This document shows positions 15,719-24,585 of a DNA stretch of 64,000 bases, one piece after another. The stretch is from assembly GCA_016700155.1 (NCBI GenBank), contig CP065001.1, forward strand, positions 4,402,001 through 4,466,000, read 5' to 3'. The notes beneath the pieces were generated by a model that saw nothing but the letters and a program-made list of their open reading frames with translations, was not told the DNA's origin and made no database searches. The position numbers were made by a program, and so were the translations under genes. Within the stretch, counting starts at the first letter, position 1; each line of letters begins with the position of its first letter. The DNA is from Ignavibacteriales bacterium. Lineage in GTDB: Bacteria; Bacteroidota; Ignavibacteria; Ignavibacteriales; Ignavibacteriaceae.

Positions 15719-17485
15719 TCAAGGAAAGAGAAGTTTGTAATCTCTTTCAATTGCGGGTGCGACTATTTCTTCGGGAATGAATTTCCAATTGCCTGTCTTT
15801 GAAGGCGAAACTATTTTTTTATTTTCAATCCACTTCATCATATAGTAGCGAAGGTCTTTTTCTGTTGATGTTATTATTCTTTTTGAGAGTTCTTCTTTGG
15901 GAATTTTTGCGCCTGATGTTAAATGTCCGCCCCCGCCGTTACCGCGGTACGAGTTGATGGCGGCTTTATAAATTTTGTTTTCGTCAAATGATGAACCGTC
16001 ACTCATTGAAATTATATTCACTTTTTCGCCGAATGGTTTTGTAACATCAACTGTATAGTTAATTCCCGCCGCTGATGAAAAGTTGTAATAAGGATTTGTA
16101 AGATGTGTTCGGTCATTAGTCATAACTACATTGCCGTCTTTATCTTTATTGAATTTAAGCAGGTGATCGTTCTCATCTTTCATTGTGTTGCTCCAGAGAT
16201 CATAAGAGTATTCGAGATAATCTTTAATTTCTTTTCCGCTTAAACTCATTGTATAAAGATAGTTTTCATACTTGTAAAGGTTGAACATATCTTTAACATA
16301 AATATCACCTTCTTTAATCTGTGCATTAAATGAAAGCGGTGAAGCGAAAGAGACATCAGCTCCGGAAATCTCAAGCTGAATACGGTGAATCAAACCAATG
16401 AACGGAGAATCGCCGAAATATGTTTCGCGGGTTGAAATTGTTTCTGTAAATGAACCGATGGGGCGTAAAACATATTCCTTTATTTCATCGTAGGCTGATG
16501 AAAATGTTTTTATAAACTCAGGGTCAGCGGGATAATTTTTTGTATCGATTAAACTTCCTTCAATTTTTTTATCCCATTTTTTTGTTGAAGAATTAAATTC
16601 AAAAAGAACATCAGCGCAGGCAACATTTATCGCATCGCTTTTAGTTCCTGCAATAAGCACACTGTCGCCGTCTACATTCGTGACTTTGAAGTTCCATCCT
16701 TTGTGATCGTGACCAACAAAGACAATATCAAATCCCGGCACCTGTTCAGCAACGAGTCTTGCTGCATTTTCATTTTTAGGTTCGCTGCAGTCCTGGTTGT
16801 TGTACTCGCACTCAACACCTGAATGAAAGAGTCCGACAATTAAATCAGGATTTTCTTTTTCTTTGATTGTTCTTATCCATTTATGAGCAGTCTGAATCAT
16901 ATCTTCAAATTCAATTCCTTCCCATATCTGCGGTGGAAGCCAGTTGGGAATTCCGGGTGTTATCATTCCAAGTACTGCAATTTTTATTTTATCTTTTTGA
17001 ATTATTGAATAAGGCGGGAAGTATGTTTCGCCGTTATCTGTCCTTATAGAATTTGCTGAGAGCCATGGAAAATCAAACTCCGAATTTATTCTGTCATAAA
17101 CTGAATGACCGGTTTCAATATCGTGATTGCCAATCGCCGCAGCATCATACTTCATGTAGTTCATTACATCGGCGAGCAAGTGAGTAACGCTGGTTTTTTC
17201 AAAGTTGTAGTAATACACCGCGGGCTGTCCCTGCAGAAGATCCCCGTTATCAAGAAGAATTGTATGCCGGTCTTTTTTATTTCTTTCCTGTTCAACAATT
17301 GTATGAACCTGCGCCATTGAGGTCTGCAATGGTTTATTGTTTTTAAAATCGAAAGGAAAGATGACGCCGTGAATATCACTTGTTTCAAAAATTTTTATTC
17401 TTACCTGTTGAGCAAAAGCGGCGGCTGAAATAAAAATAAAAAAGGTGTAAAGCAAAATGTATTTACGGCTCATGACATTCTTCAT
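15719..17485 (-). CDS. Secreted bifunctional metallophosphatase/5'-nucleotidase
   Basis: 588 aa. A signal peptide (about 1-25, ending AAAFAQQ) directs export. The calcineurin-like metal site is complete: Asp37/His39 in FETSDIHG, Asp82 in DNGDLLQG, Asn120-His121-Asp122 in IGNHDIE and GHDHKGW near 257. The C-terminal 5'-nucleotidase substrate domain begins about residue 345 and includes NSYRGNGGGGHLT. Expected to release phosphate from nucleotides or 2',3'-cyclic nucleotides in the periplasm or outside the cell. Met5 is an alternative start. Single gene, no operon partner evident. Confidence 0.92.
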   Translation of the reverse strand: MKNVMSRKYILLYTFFIFISAAAFAQQVRIKIFETSDIHGVIFPFDFKNNKPLQTSMAQVHTIVEQERNKKDRHTILLDNGDLLQGQPAVYYYNFEKTSVTHLLADVMNYMKYDAAAIGNHDIETGHSVYDRINSEFDFPWLSANSIRTDNGETYFPPYSIIQKDKIKIAVLGMITPGIPNWLPPQIWEGIEFEDMIQTAHKWIRTIKEKENPDLIVGLFHSGVECEYNNQDCSEPKNENAARLVAEQVPGFDIVFVGHDHKGWNFKVTNVDGDSVLIAGTKSDAINVACADVLFEFNSSTKKWDKKIEGSLIDTKNYPADPEFIKTFSSAYDEIKEYVLRPIGSFTETISTRETYFGDSPFIGLIHRIQLEISGADVSFASPLSFNAQIKEGDIYVKDMFNLYKYENYLYTMSLSGKEIKDYLEYSYDLWSNTMKDENDHLLKFNKDKDGNVVMTNDRTHLTNPYYNFSSAAGINYTVDVTKPFGEKVNIISMSDGSSFDENKIYKAAINSYRGNGGGGHLTSGAKIPKEELSKRIITSTEKDLRYYMMKWIENKKIVSPSKTGNWKFIPEEIVAPAIERDYKLLFP

Positions 17486-17620
17486 TTAATAATTGATGCC
17501 GAAAGTTAATTATTCTTCAGGATATCCGGCATTAAAATATTGTTATAAAAATATACTAGTATTCCCTTAACCAGTAAACCGGATTATATAACAGGATGGA
17601 AAAAAGAGAAGGGAGTAATA

Positions 17621-17875
17621 TTATGTTCTTCTTGACCTGGCTAAAGCCACATCAATTACTCTTCCCTTAATTTCTTTTTTGTTGAGTGCGGTGATTGCTG
17701 TTTCTGCATCGGAGTGGTGTTCCATCTCCACAAATCCGTAACCTTTTGATCTTCCGGTTTGACGGTTTACCACAATTTTTGCAGCTCCAACTTTACCGTA
17801 CTCTTCAAAAACAGATTTTAACTCCTTGTCATCCATTGACCAGGGGAGGCCTCCCACAAAAATTTTCGTGCTCAC
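17621..17875 (-). CDS. Small RRM-domain RNA-binding protein
   Basis: 84 aa consisting of one RNA recognition motif. RNP2 is KIFVGGLPW (residues 4-12) and RNP1 is SKGYGFVEM (about 43-51), with the aromatic residues that stack on RNA bases. A short basic tail (ALARSRRT) follows. The start is GTG, supported by a GAAGGA Shine-Dalgarno 7 nt upstream; no ATG is available. Similar small RRM proteins are common in Bacteroidota and cyanobacteria and are often cold-induced; the target RNA is unknown. Confidence 0.92.
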   Translation of the reverse strand: MSTKIFVGGLPWSMDDKELKSVFEEYGKVGAAKIVVNRQTGRSKGYGFVEMEHHSDAETAITALNKKEIKGRVIDVALARSRRT

Positions 17876-18206
17876 GTGAACTTCCTTCGACAGTAATTAT
17901 GAGTAATTCAGGAACAAAAAAATTTATCTGTCTAAACTATAAAGTAATTAATTGATTTAGTCAAATCTCTGCAGAAAGTTTGAATAAATTTTAGAAAGCT
18001 TTTAATTATTCTTTCGCCGACAGTTATTTTATTAATACAAAGCAGCAGATGTTTTTTGTTCCGTCATTACAAACAGTCTTTTTGAGCAGTCAGTTCCGCT
18101 TGATTAAATAATTTTATAACTGGTTAAAAAGTGTTGAATGAATCAACAATCAATGGGAATTGTTAGGAGTGTTGGTAAATACAGAACAATATAATGGCGA
18201 TAAAAA
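17876..18206. other. Gene-free stretch upstream of the RRM gene
   Basis: 331 bp between the RRM gene and the MOSC gene, both on the minus strand. It must hold the RRM promoter and leader. No stable hairpin, tRNA or convincing short gene was found on either strand. Confidence 0.5.
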
Positions 18207-19010
18207 TCAGAGGGGAATTAATTCATCACCGACTTTAACGACACCAGTTGATTCACAAAGCAGGTTTTGTCCGAACATAACTTTACCATCCTGCTTTCTG
18301 AAGGTTGCCAGTGTTTTAAGCGGTTCGTGTGCCCGTTCTGCAGTTTCCTGGTCGGTTGTAGGTATTACACATCTTTCACATGGTTTAACTGCATGGAAAA
18401 TTAATTCGCCCATCCGGAATTTTCCCAACCGGTCTTCTTCAAATGGCTCACCCCCGGTGAATACAAAATTTGTACGGAAGCGGTTCATTGGCAAAACGGT
18501 TTCCATTCTACTGTTCAAATCATCGAGAGATGATTGTCCGATTATCATAAACGGATATCCATCAGCAAAACTTACAATCTCATTGTTGTGGGCATATCGT
18601 TTATCAACTTCCCTTGATGTTGTATCCGGCATGTAGACAATCCGGCAATTAGTATTAAGATGATCTGACAGCCATTCATCGACCTGTTTACTTACAAGAT
18701 GGGCGTCACACCTGTCATTCCATATCGGAACGTTAATAATTTCCGGTGAAAAGTTATCTGCTTTAATTCTGAAATTATCTGATGGGTCATTCTTCTTACT
18801 GAGGACGAGATAATTTTCTTCAACAACAGCTTTCAGCAATGTCATCTGAGGATAATCACGCTGCGTCATAAAATCTGATTGCTCATTAATCAGCAGCCAG
18901 CGGCGGTCGTGCTTTAATCCCCTCTTTTCAACCACGCCTTCATTTACAGAGTAACCGCTCAGTGACTTAACCGGAAATATATTTATTTCAGTGAGTAATA
19001 ATTTTTTCAT
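18207..19010 (-). CDS. MOSC-domain protein, YcbX-like
   Basis: 267 aa. An N-terminal MOSC_N beta-barrel (about 1-120, EINIFPVKSLSGYSV ... GLKHDRRWLL) is followed by a MOSC sulfur-carrier domain with the conserved cysteine region VKPCERCVIPTTD (near 215). Relatives such as YcbX use molybdenum cofactor to reduce N-hydroxylated compounds; no ferredoxin domain is fused here, so an external electron donor would be needed. It is followed in order by no close partner; HDOD protein lies 16 bp upstream on the same strand. Confidence 0.88.
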   Translation of the reverse strand: MKKLLLTEINIFPVKSLSGYSVNEGVVEKRGLKHDRRWLLINEQSDFMTQRDYPQMTLLKAVVEENYLVLSKKNDPSDNFRIKADNFSPEIINVPIWNDRCDAHLVSKQVDEWLSDHLNTNCRIVYMPDTTSREVDKRYAHNNEIVSFADGYPFMIIGQSSLDDLNSRMETVLPMNRFRTNFVFTGGEPFEEDRLGKFRMGELIFHAVKPCERCVIPTTDQETAERAHEPLKTLATFRKQDGKVMFGQNLLCESTGVVKVGDELIPL

Positions 19011-19026
19011 CTGTTGAAAGATGACA

Positions 19027-19920
19027 CTAAATTTTTATTGATTCAACAGTAACCTTAAAATCTTCTTCATAATTATTTATGAGGCTTTCAAGCTCTTCTT
19101 CAGATTCTATCCTTAATATGTTCATAACTGATTTGTCTAATTCCAATCCGGCATCCCAGTAGAACGTCCCGATGTTAAACCGCTGAGTCATATAATCGCA
19201 GAGGTGGATCACAGCAGGGATTTCACGACTGTCAGTAGCAAGAGCTGGTTTATGGTGTCTGCTTAATGCTTCGCATAATTGAATAGGGAGAGACCATTTT
19301 TCCGCGAGGAATCTGCCGACTTCCTGGTGAGTTAATCCAAGTACTTCTAGCTCGGCATCCGGCATTTTTATATCTGCTGATTTTGAAAGTTCGATTATTT
19401 CTTTAAACTGCTTTGGTAAGAATTTATAGGTGACCATTATCCCAAGATCGTGAAGAATACCGGCAACGAATGCATCACTGCCAAATTGGAAACCAAGGCT
19501 TTGGGACATACTCTTTGCGGCCGAGCCTACAACCATTGAATGAATCCAGAATTCCATCGGATCGAAGTTTGGATCACCCTGCGCACCGAATGAATCGACA
19601 AGCGACAGCGCGGTAACAATATCTTTTATCTCCTGTGTGCCAAGTACAAGTACCGCAAAATCAAGTGATGAAACTTTGCGCTTTATTCCGTACAAAGGTG
19701 AGTTTGCAATCGCAAGCAGTCTTGTTGTTAGTCCCTGGTCTTTGCTTATCAGTTCCGCGAGTTTGTTAGGTTGTACATTTGGGCTGTTCAGAACTTTTGT
19801 CACTTCAAACAATACCTTTGGAATTGAAGGAAGCTGCCTTATTCCAGCCAGTGTTTTTTCGGTTTTTTCTTTTTTTAATTTTATTGCTTCCGTGTCGGAT
19901 TGCATAATAATCTCTTGCAT
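19027..19920 (-). CDS. HDOD-domain signalling protein
   Basis: 297 aa. One HDOD domain covers about residues 25-225, beginning IRQLPSIPKVLFEVTKVLN and containing AGILHDLGIMV, a degenerate HD-like motif. HDOD proteins are non-catalytic or cryptic HD relatives linked to two-component, chemotaxis and cyclic-di-nucleotide signalling. No receiver or other output domain is attached. It lies 16 bp upstream of the MOSC gene on the same strand and may be cotranscribed with it. Confidence 0.88.
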   Translation of the reverse strand: MQEIIMQSDTEAIKLKKEKTEKTLAGIRQLPSIPKVLFEVTKVLNSPNVQPNKLAELISKDQGLTTRLLAIANSPLYGIKRKVSSLDFAVLVLGTQEIKDIVTALSLVDSFGAQGDPNFDPMEFWIHSMVVGSAAKSMSQSLGFQFGSDAFVAGILHDLGIMVTYKFLPKQFKEIIELSKSADIKMPDAELEVLGLTHQEVGRFLAEKWSLPIQLCEALSRHHKPALATDSREIPAVIHLCDYMTQRFNIGTFYWDAGLELDKSVMNILRIESEEELESLINNYEEDFKVTVESIKI

Positions 19921-19972
19921 TTTTTACTCAGCCATATTAAAAATTAAAATTTCAATTGAAAACGAACAAGTT

Positions 19973-21208
19973 TTACATTCTATTATCGGAAGAAATTGAA
20001 ATAAGTGTAACCTCGGGAGTAGAATTATAGCGAATTGGCGCAAGTGACATTCCCAATCCTCGTGTAACAATTGCCAGCATTTTACCGAATTTTCTGTCGC
20101 CCTTCACGAAGTCAGTCTCAATTAATGTAGGTGTCAAATTAAAAAATGGGAAAAGCAATGTGATCTGTCCCCCGTGTGTGTGACCTGCCAGGAAAAGATC
20201 GTAATTATGTTTCTGCGCTGCATCTATCAGGTATTCCCTTGGCTGATGAGTTAAAAATATTTTTAAATCATAATCAGATGAATGATTGGAAAGACTGTCA
20301 AGTAATGACGGGGCAATCCTTTCAACATAAGTATTTGTGACAAATGTGATATTAACTTTGCTGTTATTGATATCCAGAGTTAATCGATCATTGTCGAGCA
20401 TCTTTACATTATACTTTTTTAATTCTTCTGTTACCTCACGAATGCTTCTCGGATTATCTTCCCTGTAAGCCCAGTTATCATGATCACCGACACATGTGTA
20501 AACGCCATATTTCGATTTAAGTTTACCCAGATATTCAGCGGCAGTGCCTATGTAATCCGGTGTTGAGGTTATAACATCTCCGGCAATCAGTACCAGATCA
20601 GGATTTGTTGAGTTCACCTTATCAATGAAGTTCATTAATCTTTTCTCATCTGTGTACCTGTCCGCCTGTGTATCGGAGATGAAAGCTATTCGTAAATTAT
20701 TCAGACCGGGATGAAGATTTTGAACTTTGTGTTCTGTTATTCTTATCGAAACTGTATTGTAATCGTAAATAATTCTTGCGGGCACATAGATAAAAAACAA
20801 AACGGTTATTGCAATAATTATCTTCGCTTCAAACCTTTTGAACCTCTCTCTTACACTTTTACTGAATAGTAATAAAGGAATTTTTAATATATCTAAAACG
20901 AGGAAGAAGAGCGTGATCTGTAAAACGATCATTGCACAAACCCAGAACGGATACATGACAAAGTAGTCAAAGAAAAAATTCTCAGGCAATGAAGCGCGTG
21001 TTTCATTTATCCTGCTTATGATCCACAGGATTAAAACATAAGCGGGGAAAATATTAAGAGCGATAAGAAAAATATTTTTGCCCCTTTTGATGTAACGCTC
21101 TGATGAGGGGAAATATATTTTCAATGCCCTGGATATTTTTCTTGAAAAATAAAATTCAAGAAGTATAATTGTCAGTAAACCAAGCCCGATCCGTAAATAG
21201 AAGCTCAT
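19973..21208 (-). CDS. Membrane-anchored metallophosphoesterase
   Basis: 411 aa. About four membrane segments fill the N-terminal third (near 2-20, 45-65, 85-112, 145-163), followed by a calcineurin-like phosphoesterase domain: IAFISDTQADR, IAGDVITS, GDHDNWAYR and AGHTHGGQ, which provide the metal ligands. It resembles YkuE/YaeI-type enzymes, some of which act on lipid A precursors or signal lipids; substrate here is unknown. The C-terminal active domain is probably periplasmic or cytoplasmic depending on topology, which cannot be fixed by eye. Confidence 0.88.
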   Translation of the reverse strand: MSFYLRIGLGLLTIILLEFYFSRKISRALKIYFPSSERYIKRGKNIFLIALNIFPAYVLILWIISRINETRASLPENFFFDYFVMYPFWVCAMIVLQITLFFLVLDILKIPLLLFSKSVRERFKRFEAKIIIAITVLFFIYVPARIIYDYNTVSIRITEHKVQNLHPGLNNLRIAFISDTQADRYTDEKRLMNFIDKVNSTNPDLVLIAGDVITSTPDYIGTAAEYLGKLKSKYGVYTCVGDHDNWAYREDNPRSIREVTEELKKYNVKMLDNDRLTLDINNSKVNITFVTNTYVERIAPSLLDSLSNHSSDYDLKIFLTHQPREYLIDAAQKHNYDLFLAGHTHGGQITLLFPFFNLTPTLIETDFVKGDRKFGKMLAIVTRGLGMSLAPIRYNSTPEVTLISISSDNRM

Positions 21209-21292
21209 AAAAGAAATTTTTCCCTATAGATTAAAATTGTGATGGGAAGAATAATATATCGAATGGAAAATTACTATACACTTGCCTATACA

Positions 21293-22036
21293 TTAACTCC
21301 CTGATTTTACTTCGCCGACCTTCTTATTCATTTCTTCAATGTGACTGCCCTTCCAGTAAATTTTTTTGCAACCCGTGCATTGATAGAAGTCATTATGAAT
21401 CTCTGCAACTTTCGGCGGGATGTCATCTATAATTTCTGCCTTTTCAGCTTTGATCAGCAGGCTGTTGCAGAGCATACACCGGGAATATTCTTTAATAAAA
21501 TTTTTTAACTGAAATCTTTTTACGACCTCGTACAATTGATGTTCAGGATCATTATTTCTTACCCAGTAACCGTGAGTTACATCATTTCGTTTAAGTATGT
21601 TCCTGTCGCGTGTAAGTATCGTTCGTTTTTCATTAAGTGATAATGCGACAATGTCATCTCTGGAAAAATCAATTTTGTAAATCGAATCAAAACCAAGCAT
21701 ACGCAAGTACGCAGCAAGTTTACCAAGATGCACATCAATCACATACTTTGGATCGCGGAGAGGCTGAGGTCGCAAATGCTGAACATCGGAAATATCAAAT
21801 GATTCAAACACAGGATAAACACTTATATCATCTTCATCTTTTATGATATATGAAAAGTTAACTGATTTGCCGTTTACTAAAATCATATCTATTTCTATGT
21901 GAGGCACGCCGAGTGATTCAATCATATCTTTAACAGATGCTCTGTCAAAATAATGATGTGTGAATCTTTCTTTCTTTTTACAGAGAGGAAGAAAATCATT
22001 CAGCTCTTCATAAAATCTGAAATAACATTTGTGCAT
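21293..22036 (-). CDS. Mut7-C RNase-domain protein with ubiquitin-like N-terminus
   Basis: 247 aa. The N-terminal about 90 residues form a Mut7-C ubiquitin-like (beta-grasp) domain. The C-terminal Mut7-C/PIN-like RNase domain begins KYVIDVHLGKLAAYLRMLGFD (first catalytic Asp near 102) and continues with TILTRDRNILKR. It ends with a zinc ribbon whose cysteines appear in CMLCNSL and YQCTGCKKIYW. A predicted cytoplasmic ribonuclease; natural RNA targets are unknown. Same strand as the neighbouring glycosyltransferase but 67 bp away. Confidence 0.88.
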   Translation of the reverse strand: MHKCYFRFYEELNDFLPLCKKKERFTHHYFDRASVKDMIESLGVPHIEIDMILVNGKSVNFSYIIKDEDDISVYPVFESFDISDVQHLRPQPLRDPKYVIDVHLGKLAAYLRMLGFDSIYKIDFSRDDIVALSLNEKRTILTRDRNILKRNDVTHGYWVRNNDPEHQLYEVVKRFQLKNFIKEYSRCMLCNSLLIKAEKAEIIDDIPPKVAEIHNDFYQCTGCKKIYWKGSHIEEMNKKVGEVKSGS

Positions 22037-22103
22037 TTTTAATTATGTTTTTGACTTATCACAAATTACAAAATTGCTGTTGGAAAAAGATGGAAAGGAA
22101 ATA

Positions 22104-23105
22104 TTATTTGTCGAGGATAAGTTTACAGTGAGCGAAAACTTCTTCAACGTCAATATCGTTTATCAAACCGGTTTTAGATTTAATTGAAATTTGATTAATG
22201 CCTTTCGGGACCCATTCAGCTGGGTCTGTGGGTCCGAACAACGAGACCATCTTCGCACCCGAAAAGCCGGCAATGTGCATTGTGCCGGTGTCATTGGTTA
22301 TGTATAAGTCACATAACTTAAGAACGGCTCCGAGTTTTTTAACCGGACAGTTATGAAGTATTGTAAATGGAATTTTATTTTCTGAAAGGGCACTGTTTAT
22401 TTTTTCTGTAATTAAAGAATCTGTCCACCCGGATGTTATCAATATATTGTTTCGATATTGATCATAAAGCTGTTTAATAACACTTATAAAATTATCAGTT
22501 GACCAGATGTTTGCATTTTTCCCGGCACCTGGATGAAAAGCAATTATTTTTTTTGACCTATCGGGAAAATTATCTGCAAGATATTTTTCTGCGAAACTTA
22601 TTTGATCAGCATTAAATGAAAATTTAATCTCACTTAACTCTTCATCAGTGAGATCGCAATTAATTTGTCTGGCGATTTCAAGATTGCGTATCAATTGATG
22701 TTTGCTTTTCCAGTTGAAGTCTGATTTAATATTCAAATATTTATGAGACTGATTTAATTTTCCGTCAATCGATTTAACCCCAACCCGTTTCTTTGCCCCG
22801 GAAAGAAAATTAATTATATGTGAAGTTCTCGACAGGACAATTGTGGAAGGAACAATTCCAAAATCATATTTGATCTTTCTTAATTGCTTATAAAATAATA
22901 GGACCGTTTTGAGGGATGATTTATCAAAAACTAATACCCTGTCGATGTAAGGATTAATTTCTTTAAACGGGATTTCATAATTAGTCTTAGCGGCAACTAA
23001 TGTGATGTGGGAATCGGGGTATCTTTTTTTAATGGCAGCATAAAGGCTAAGTGAACAAAGCATATCACCAATTTGATTATGCTGCCTTACAACAAGAAAG
23101 TTAAT
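22104..23105 (-). CDS. Glycosyltransferase family 9 (heptosyltransferase-like)
   Basis: About 333 aa. C-terminal GT9 features: IAFHPGAGKNANIW, then ITSGWTDSLI, then DLYITNDTGTMHIAGFSGAKMVSLFGPTDPAEW. GT9 enzymes add heptose or similar sugars to lipopolysaccharide core. The conserved N-terminal strand INFLVVRQHNQIGDML is encoded upstream of the first ATG (23063), and the frame is open to a TAA at 23121-23123 with no ATG, GTG or TTG. I placed the start at an ATT (23105) that follows AGGA; if that is not used, the protein begins at 23063 and lacks its nucleotide-fold first strand. It follows hemB by 34 bp. Confidence 0.8.
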   Translation of the reverse strand: MNFLVVRQHNQIGDMLCSLSLYAAIKKRYPDSHITLVAAKTNYEIPFKEINPYIDRVLVFDKSSLKTVLLFYKQLRKIKYDFGIVPSTIVLSRTSHIINFLSGAKKRVGVKSIDGKLNQSHKYLNIKSDFNWKSKHQLIRNLEIARQINCDLTDEELSEIKFSFNADQISFAEKYLADNFPDRSKKIIAFHPGAGKNANIWSTDNFISVIKQLYDQYRNNILITSGWTDSLITEKINSALSENKIPFTILHNCPVKKLGAVLKLCDLYITNDTGTMHIAGFSGAKMVSLFGPTDPAEWVPKGINQISIKSKTGLINDIDVEEVFAHCKLILDK

Positions 23106-23139
23106 TGATTTTTTATCCTGTTACTGATTTAAATGTTAG

Positions 23140-24126
23140 CTATCTTCTCGACTTATCAATCCACTTTGCAAGGTCTTTTGCAAAATAAGTCAGGAACATA
23201 TCGGCGCCTGCTCTCTTGATAGCAAAGGCTGCTTCAACCATAACGCGTTCTTCGTCTATCCAGCCGTTGGCGCCGGCTCCTTTAATCATTGAATATTCAC
23301 CGCTGACCTGGTACGCTGCAGTCGGCATTCCGAACGTGTCTTTTACTTTTCTGATCACATCGAGATAAGGTCCGGCGGGTTTTACCATTACTATGTCCGC
23401 TCCTTCTTCAATATCTTCAGCGACTTCTCTCAAAGCTTCATTAATATTTCCAATGTCCATCTGGTGCGAGCGTCTGTCACCGAAAGCGGGAGTTGATTCT
23501 GCAGCATCACGAAAGGGTCCGTAAAAACCGGAGGCATACTTAGCGGCATAACTCATTATCGGGATCTTAGTGAACCCTTTATAATCGAGTGACTTTCTGA
23601 TTGCAGCAACTCTACCGTCCATCATATCGGAAGGAGCGATAATATCCGCGCCGGCTTCAGCATGCGAAAGTGCTTCTTTTGCAAGAAGTGATACGGTTTC
23701 ATCGTTTAAAATTTCTTCGCCATTGAGTAAGCCGCAATGACCGTGAGAGGTGTATTCACACATACAAACATCAGTGATAACAAGAAGGTTTTCTACATTT
23801 CCTTTTACCGCTCTTACCGCCTTTTGTATAATTCCATTCGGGTCATAAGCTTCAGATCCTTTTTCGTCTTTGTGTTCAGGAATACCAAAAAGAATAATTG
23901 CGGGAATTCCAAGGTCTCTTACTTCCTTGCATTCTTCAACCAGCATATCAATTGAAAGTTGAAAAACTCCCGGCATAGATTTTACCGGGTTTTTAATTTT
24001 ATTTCCCGGTACAACAAACAATGGGTATATCAAATCGTTTTTTGTTAAAACTGTTTCGCGCACCATATCGCGAACCAAAGGGTTATATCTTAATCTTCTG
24101 TGACGAATTGTTGGGTATTGGCTCAT
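23140..24126 (-). CDS. hemB: Porphobilinogen synthase (5-aminolevulinate dehydratase)
   Basis: 328 aa. Joins two 5-aminolevulinate molecules into porphobilinogen. Catalytic Schiff-base lysines are Lys196 (YAAKYASGFYGPFRDAA) and Lys249 (VMVKPAGPYLD). Cys121, Cys123 and Cys131 in DVCMCEYTSHGHCG form the zinc site, marking the Zn-dependent rather than Mg-dependent subclass. It lies downstream of hemY on the same strand, with a four-helix-bundle gene cassette between them. Confidence 0.96.
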   Translation of the reverse strand: MSQYPTIRHRRLRYNPLVRDMVRETVLTKNDLIYPLFVVPGNKIKNPVKSMPGVFQLSIDMLVEECKEVRDLGIPAIILFGIPEHKDEKGSEAYDPNGIIQKAVRAVKGNVENLLVITDVCMCEYTSHGHCGLLNGEEILNDETVSLLAKEALSHAEAGADIIAPSDMMDGRVAAIRKSLDYKGFTKIPIMSYAAKYASGFYGPFRDAAESTPAFGDRRSHQMDIGNINEALREVAEDIEEGADIVMVKPAGPYLDVIRKVKDTFGMPTAAYQVSGEYSMIKGAGANGWIDEERVMVEAAFAIKRAGADMFLTYFAKDLAKWIDKSRR

Positions 24127-24140
24127 TGCAGCTCCTTAGT

Positions 24141-24585
24141 TAATGTACAATGCATAATTTACAATGTACAATTATTTTGAATTCAATTTTGATGTTTTGA
24201 TAATTGATATTAAAAGTTTTATTAGTTCTTTGCAATCATTTGACAGACTTTCGAATGATTTATTGTTAATAATATCTGAGGCATTCAATAAATTTATCCA
24301 GTATTCAGTTTCGCGGGCTTCTTTTAAAGCAATATTAAGTTTATTGATAAAATCTTTACTAGATGGTGAATTCTGAGCTTCTGTAATATTAGCACCAATT
24401 GAAGTTCCGCTTCTTAATATTTGTTTTACAATTGGTTCAATACTAAAATTATTTTTCAAAAGAAATTTATAAAGTTTTATAATTCTAACACTAAATTTAA
24501 AACTCTTTTCAAGCACAACATTTCCATATTTAATACTCTCTTCAGAAACTTTCATTGTACATTATACATTGTAAATTATAAATTA
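24141..24585. mobile_element. S23/IVP four-helix-bundle gene cassette bounded by inverted repeats
   Basis: About 33-bp AT-rich repeats lie at 24141-24173 and, inverted, at 24553-24585, about three-quarters identical to each other. They touch the gene exactly: the left copy ends in the stop codon of the four-helix-bundle gene and the right copy begins in its start codon and runs into the last codons of hemY. A third, solo copy is at 2201-2233. The layout suggests a small mobile unit that inserted between hemY and hemB; there is no transposase. Confidence 0.6.
24172..24555 (-). CDS. Four-helix bundle protein (S23/23S rRNA intervening-sequence protein family)
   Basis: 127 aa, entirely helical. 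The family signature is RSGTSIGANITEAQNSPSSK followed by DFINKLNIALKEARETEYWI (about 49-88), as in TIGR02436 proteins first seen in 23S rRNA intervening sequences of Leptospira and related to the Avd accessory protein of diversity-generating retroelements. These proteins form pentamers with a basic surface and may bind nucleic acid; their cellular role is unsettled. It is not inside an rRNA gene here; it interrupts the hemY-hemB pair and is bounded by inverted repeats. Confidence 0.93.
   Translation of the reverse strand: MKVSEESIKYGNVVLEKSFKFSVRIIKLYKFLLKNNFSIEPIVKQILRSGTSIGANITEAQNSPSSKDFINKLNIALKEARETEYWINLLNASDIINNKSFESLSNDCKELIKLLISIIKTSKLNSK

Noticed and set aside
24172..24555. 23S rRNA intervening sequence
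   Set aside because: The S23-type gene is not flanked by rRNA sequence; it lies between two heme genes.
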